Below, one piece after another: positions 5,547-6,147 of a stretch of 6,147 nt of DNA. Positions within the stretch are counted from its first letter, which is position 1. Each line of letters begins with the position of its first letter. A program made the position numbers and the translations under genes. The DNA is taken from NCBI GenBank assembly GCA_024278035.1, contig JAJRUA010000299.1, positions 1 to 6,147 on the forward strand, written 5' to 3'. The stretch is from Planctomycetota bacterium (GTDB lineage: Bacteria; Planctomycetota; Planctomycetia; Pirellulales; Lacipirellulaceae). The notes under the pieces are model-generated. The model made no database searches. It saw only the letters and a list, made by a program, of their open reading frames with translations, and was not told the DNA's origin.

Positions 5547-6147
5547 GTGAATGGACAGATGAAGAAATTATTCAAATCAATGTGGCGTTGCGCCCAGAAC
5601 GATTGGCTAACCTTTGGATCAGATCCTAGGACTCGTCAGTCGCAAAAATGCAAGTCGCTGAAATTCGAGCCCCTCGAGCCGCGGATTGCTTTGTCGGCTA
5701 CGGGCTTGGTCGATGTTGGCGCTCAACCAGACGGTGCGCTGACCGATAAAATTGTTTACGTCAATGGCGGGCATGGAATTACCGGCAATTTCCCCAATGC
5801 GGGCGACTGGAACTTTCAGCGTCCTTTACTGCTCAATATGATCGAAGACCTGGGGAACCAGGATCAGATGACGTTCTTTGCCGACTATCTCTTCCGCGCA
5901 GGGGCTACCGTAGTACCTATGCGACCGATTGGAAATCAACCGAACGAAGTGGTGCTCGACAACGACGACGTAGAGGTCACCTTCTCTGGTGCTTGGAGCG
6001 ATAGTGGTTCGTCGATTTACTTTGGCGATCCCGGCGATGTTCCTTACCGGTTTGCCTCGACTTCACTCACCGAAACCGCAACCGCCGAATATCGCCCCAA
6101 CATCTCTGAAGCTGGCTTTTACCCTGTTTACTCTTGGGCGCGTTACG
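5547..6147 (+). CDS. LEPR-motif exported protein with Amidase_3-like and golvesin-like regions (partial, no stop in window)
   Basis: The reading frame stays open from GTG 5547 to the right edge (200 codons), so the gene is truncated by the window. GGAGG at 5534-5538 lies eight bases before the GTG. The alternative in-frame ATG 5559 (codon 5) is 20 bases from it and less likely. Residues 38-51 carry the planctomycete N-terminal LEPR motif (LKFEPLEPRIALSA), found on large secreted or surface proteins, so export is expected. Residues 69-128 resemble the start of an Amidase_3 zinc amidase: IVYVNGGHG with H76 as first zinc ligand, E100 at the usual 19-residue distance before the AG of RAGATVVPMR, and R126 in the place of the family's TR. 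From about 137 (LDNDDVEVTFSGAW) to the edge, the sequence looks like a golvesin/xanthan-lyase-type beta domain (EYRPNISEAGFYPVYSWARY), apparently inserted in or following the amidase. Its own promoter and leader separate it from the upstream operon. A wall-amidase role is likely, but the catalytic half beyond the edge is unseen. Confidence 0.85.
   Translation, partial: MNGQMKKLFKSMWRCAQNDWLTFGSDPRTRQSQKCKSLKFEPLEPRIALSATGLVDVGAQPDGALTDKIVYVNGGHGITGNFPNAGDWNFQRPLLLNMIEDLGNQDQMTFFADYLFRAGATVVPMRPIGNQPNEVVLDNDDVEVTFSGAWSDSGSSIYFGDPGDVPYRFASTSLTETATAEYRPNISEAGFYPVYSWARY

Noticed and set aside
5551..5562. ATG 5551 as start of the last gene
   Set aside because: It meets a stop after three codons; the frame of GTG 5547 is the one with the LEPR and amidase motifs.

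Overview
The window looks like chromosomal DNA of a planctomycete, most likely of the Pirellulaceae type. The best evidence is the last gene. It has the planctomycete-style N-terminal LEPR motif (LEPRIALS) found on large exported proteins, followed by an amidase-like region that appears to be interrupted by a golvesin-like domain. The mid-range GC content and the uniform gene style along the window fit this, but no marker gene fixes the genus.

All six genes lie on the + strand. From left to right they are: an exported zinc N-acetylmuramoyl-L-alanine amidase of the Amidase_2/AmpD fold (144-1190); a cytoplasmic M14 zinc carboxypeptidase with a second half resembling a shrunken D-aminoacylase-type amidohydrolase (1236-2933); the membrane proteins SpmA (2978-3724) and SpmB (3724-4281), whose genes overlap by one base; and a cytoplasmic S66 LD-carboxypeptidase (4289-5263). 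Gaps are 45, 44, -1 and 7 bases, so these five genes are probably one operon. A 283-base non-coding stretch follows. It holds a hairpin, a good sigma70-type promoter and a structured leader. The sixth gene then starts at GTG 5547 and runs off the right edge. It encodes an exported Amidase_3-like protein.

Five of the six products have folds or relatives that point to peptidoglycan or its peptides: two amidases that would cut stem peptides from glycan, an LD-carboxypeptidase that trims tetrapeptides, an M14 carboxypeptidase, and SpmA/SpmB, known from Bacillus spore-core dehydration and encoded there beside the peptidoglycan carboxypeptidase gene dacB. My inference is a planctomycete wall-turnover or recycling locus. 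In it, stem peptides are released outside the inner membrane, possibly handled by the SpmAB membrane pair, and degraded in the cytoplasm by the M14 enzyme and the LD-carboxypeptidase.

The most unusual points are: (i) the leader of the last gene, where a 9-bp terminator-like hairpin followed by six T contains the gene's own Shine-Dalgarno and ends just before the start codon, with a competing upstream hairpin; (ii) the M14/amidohydrolase-remnant fusion; and (iii) SpmA/SpmB placed among wall hydrolases in a lineage not known to sporulate.
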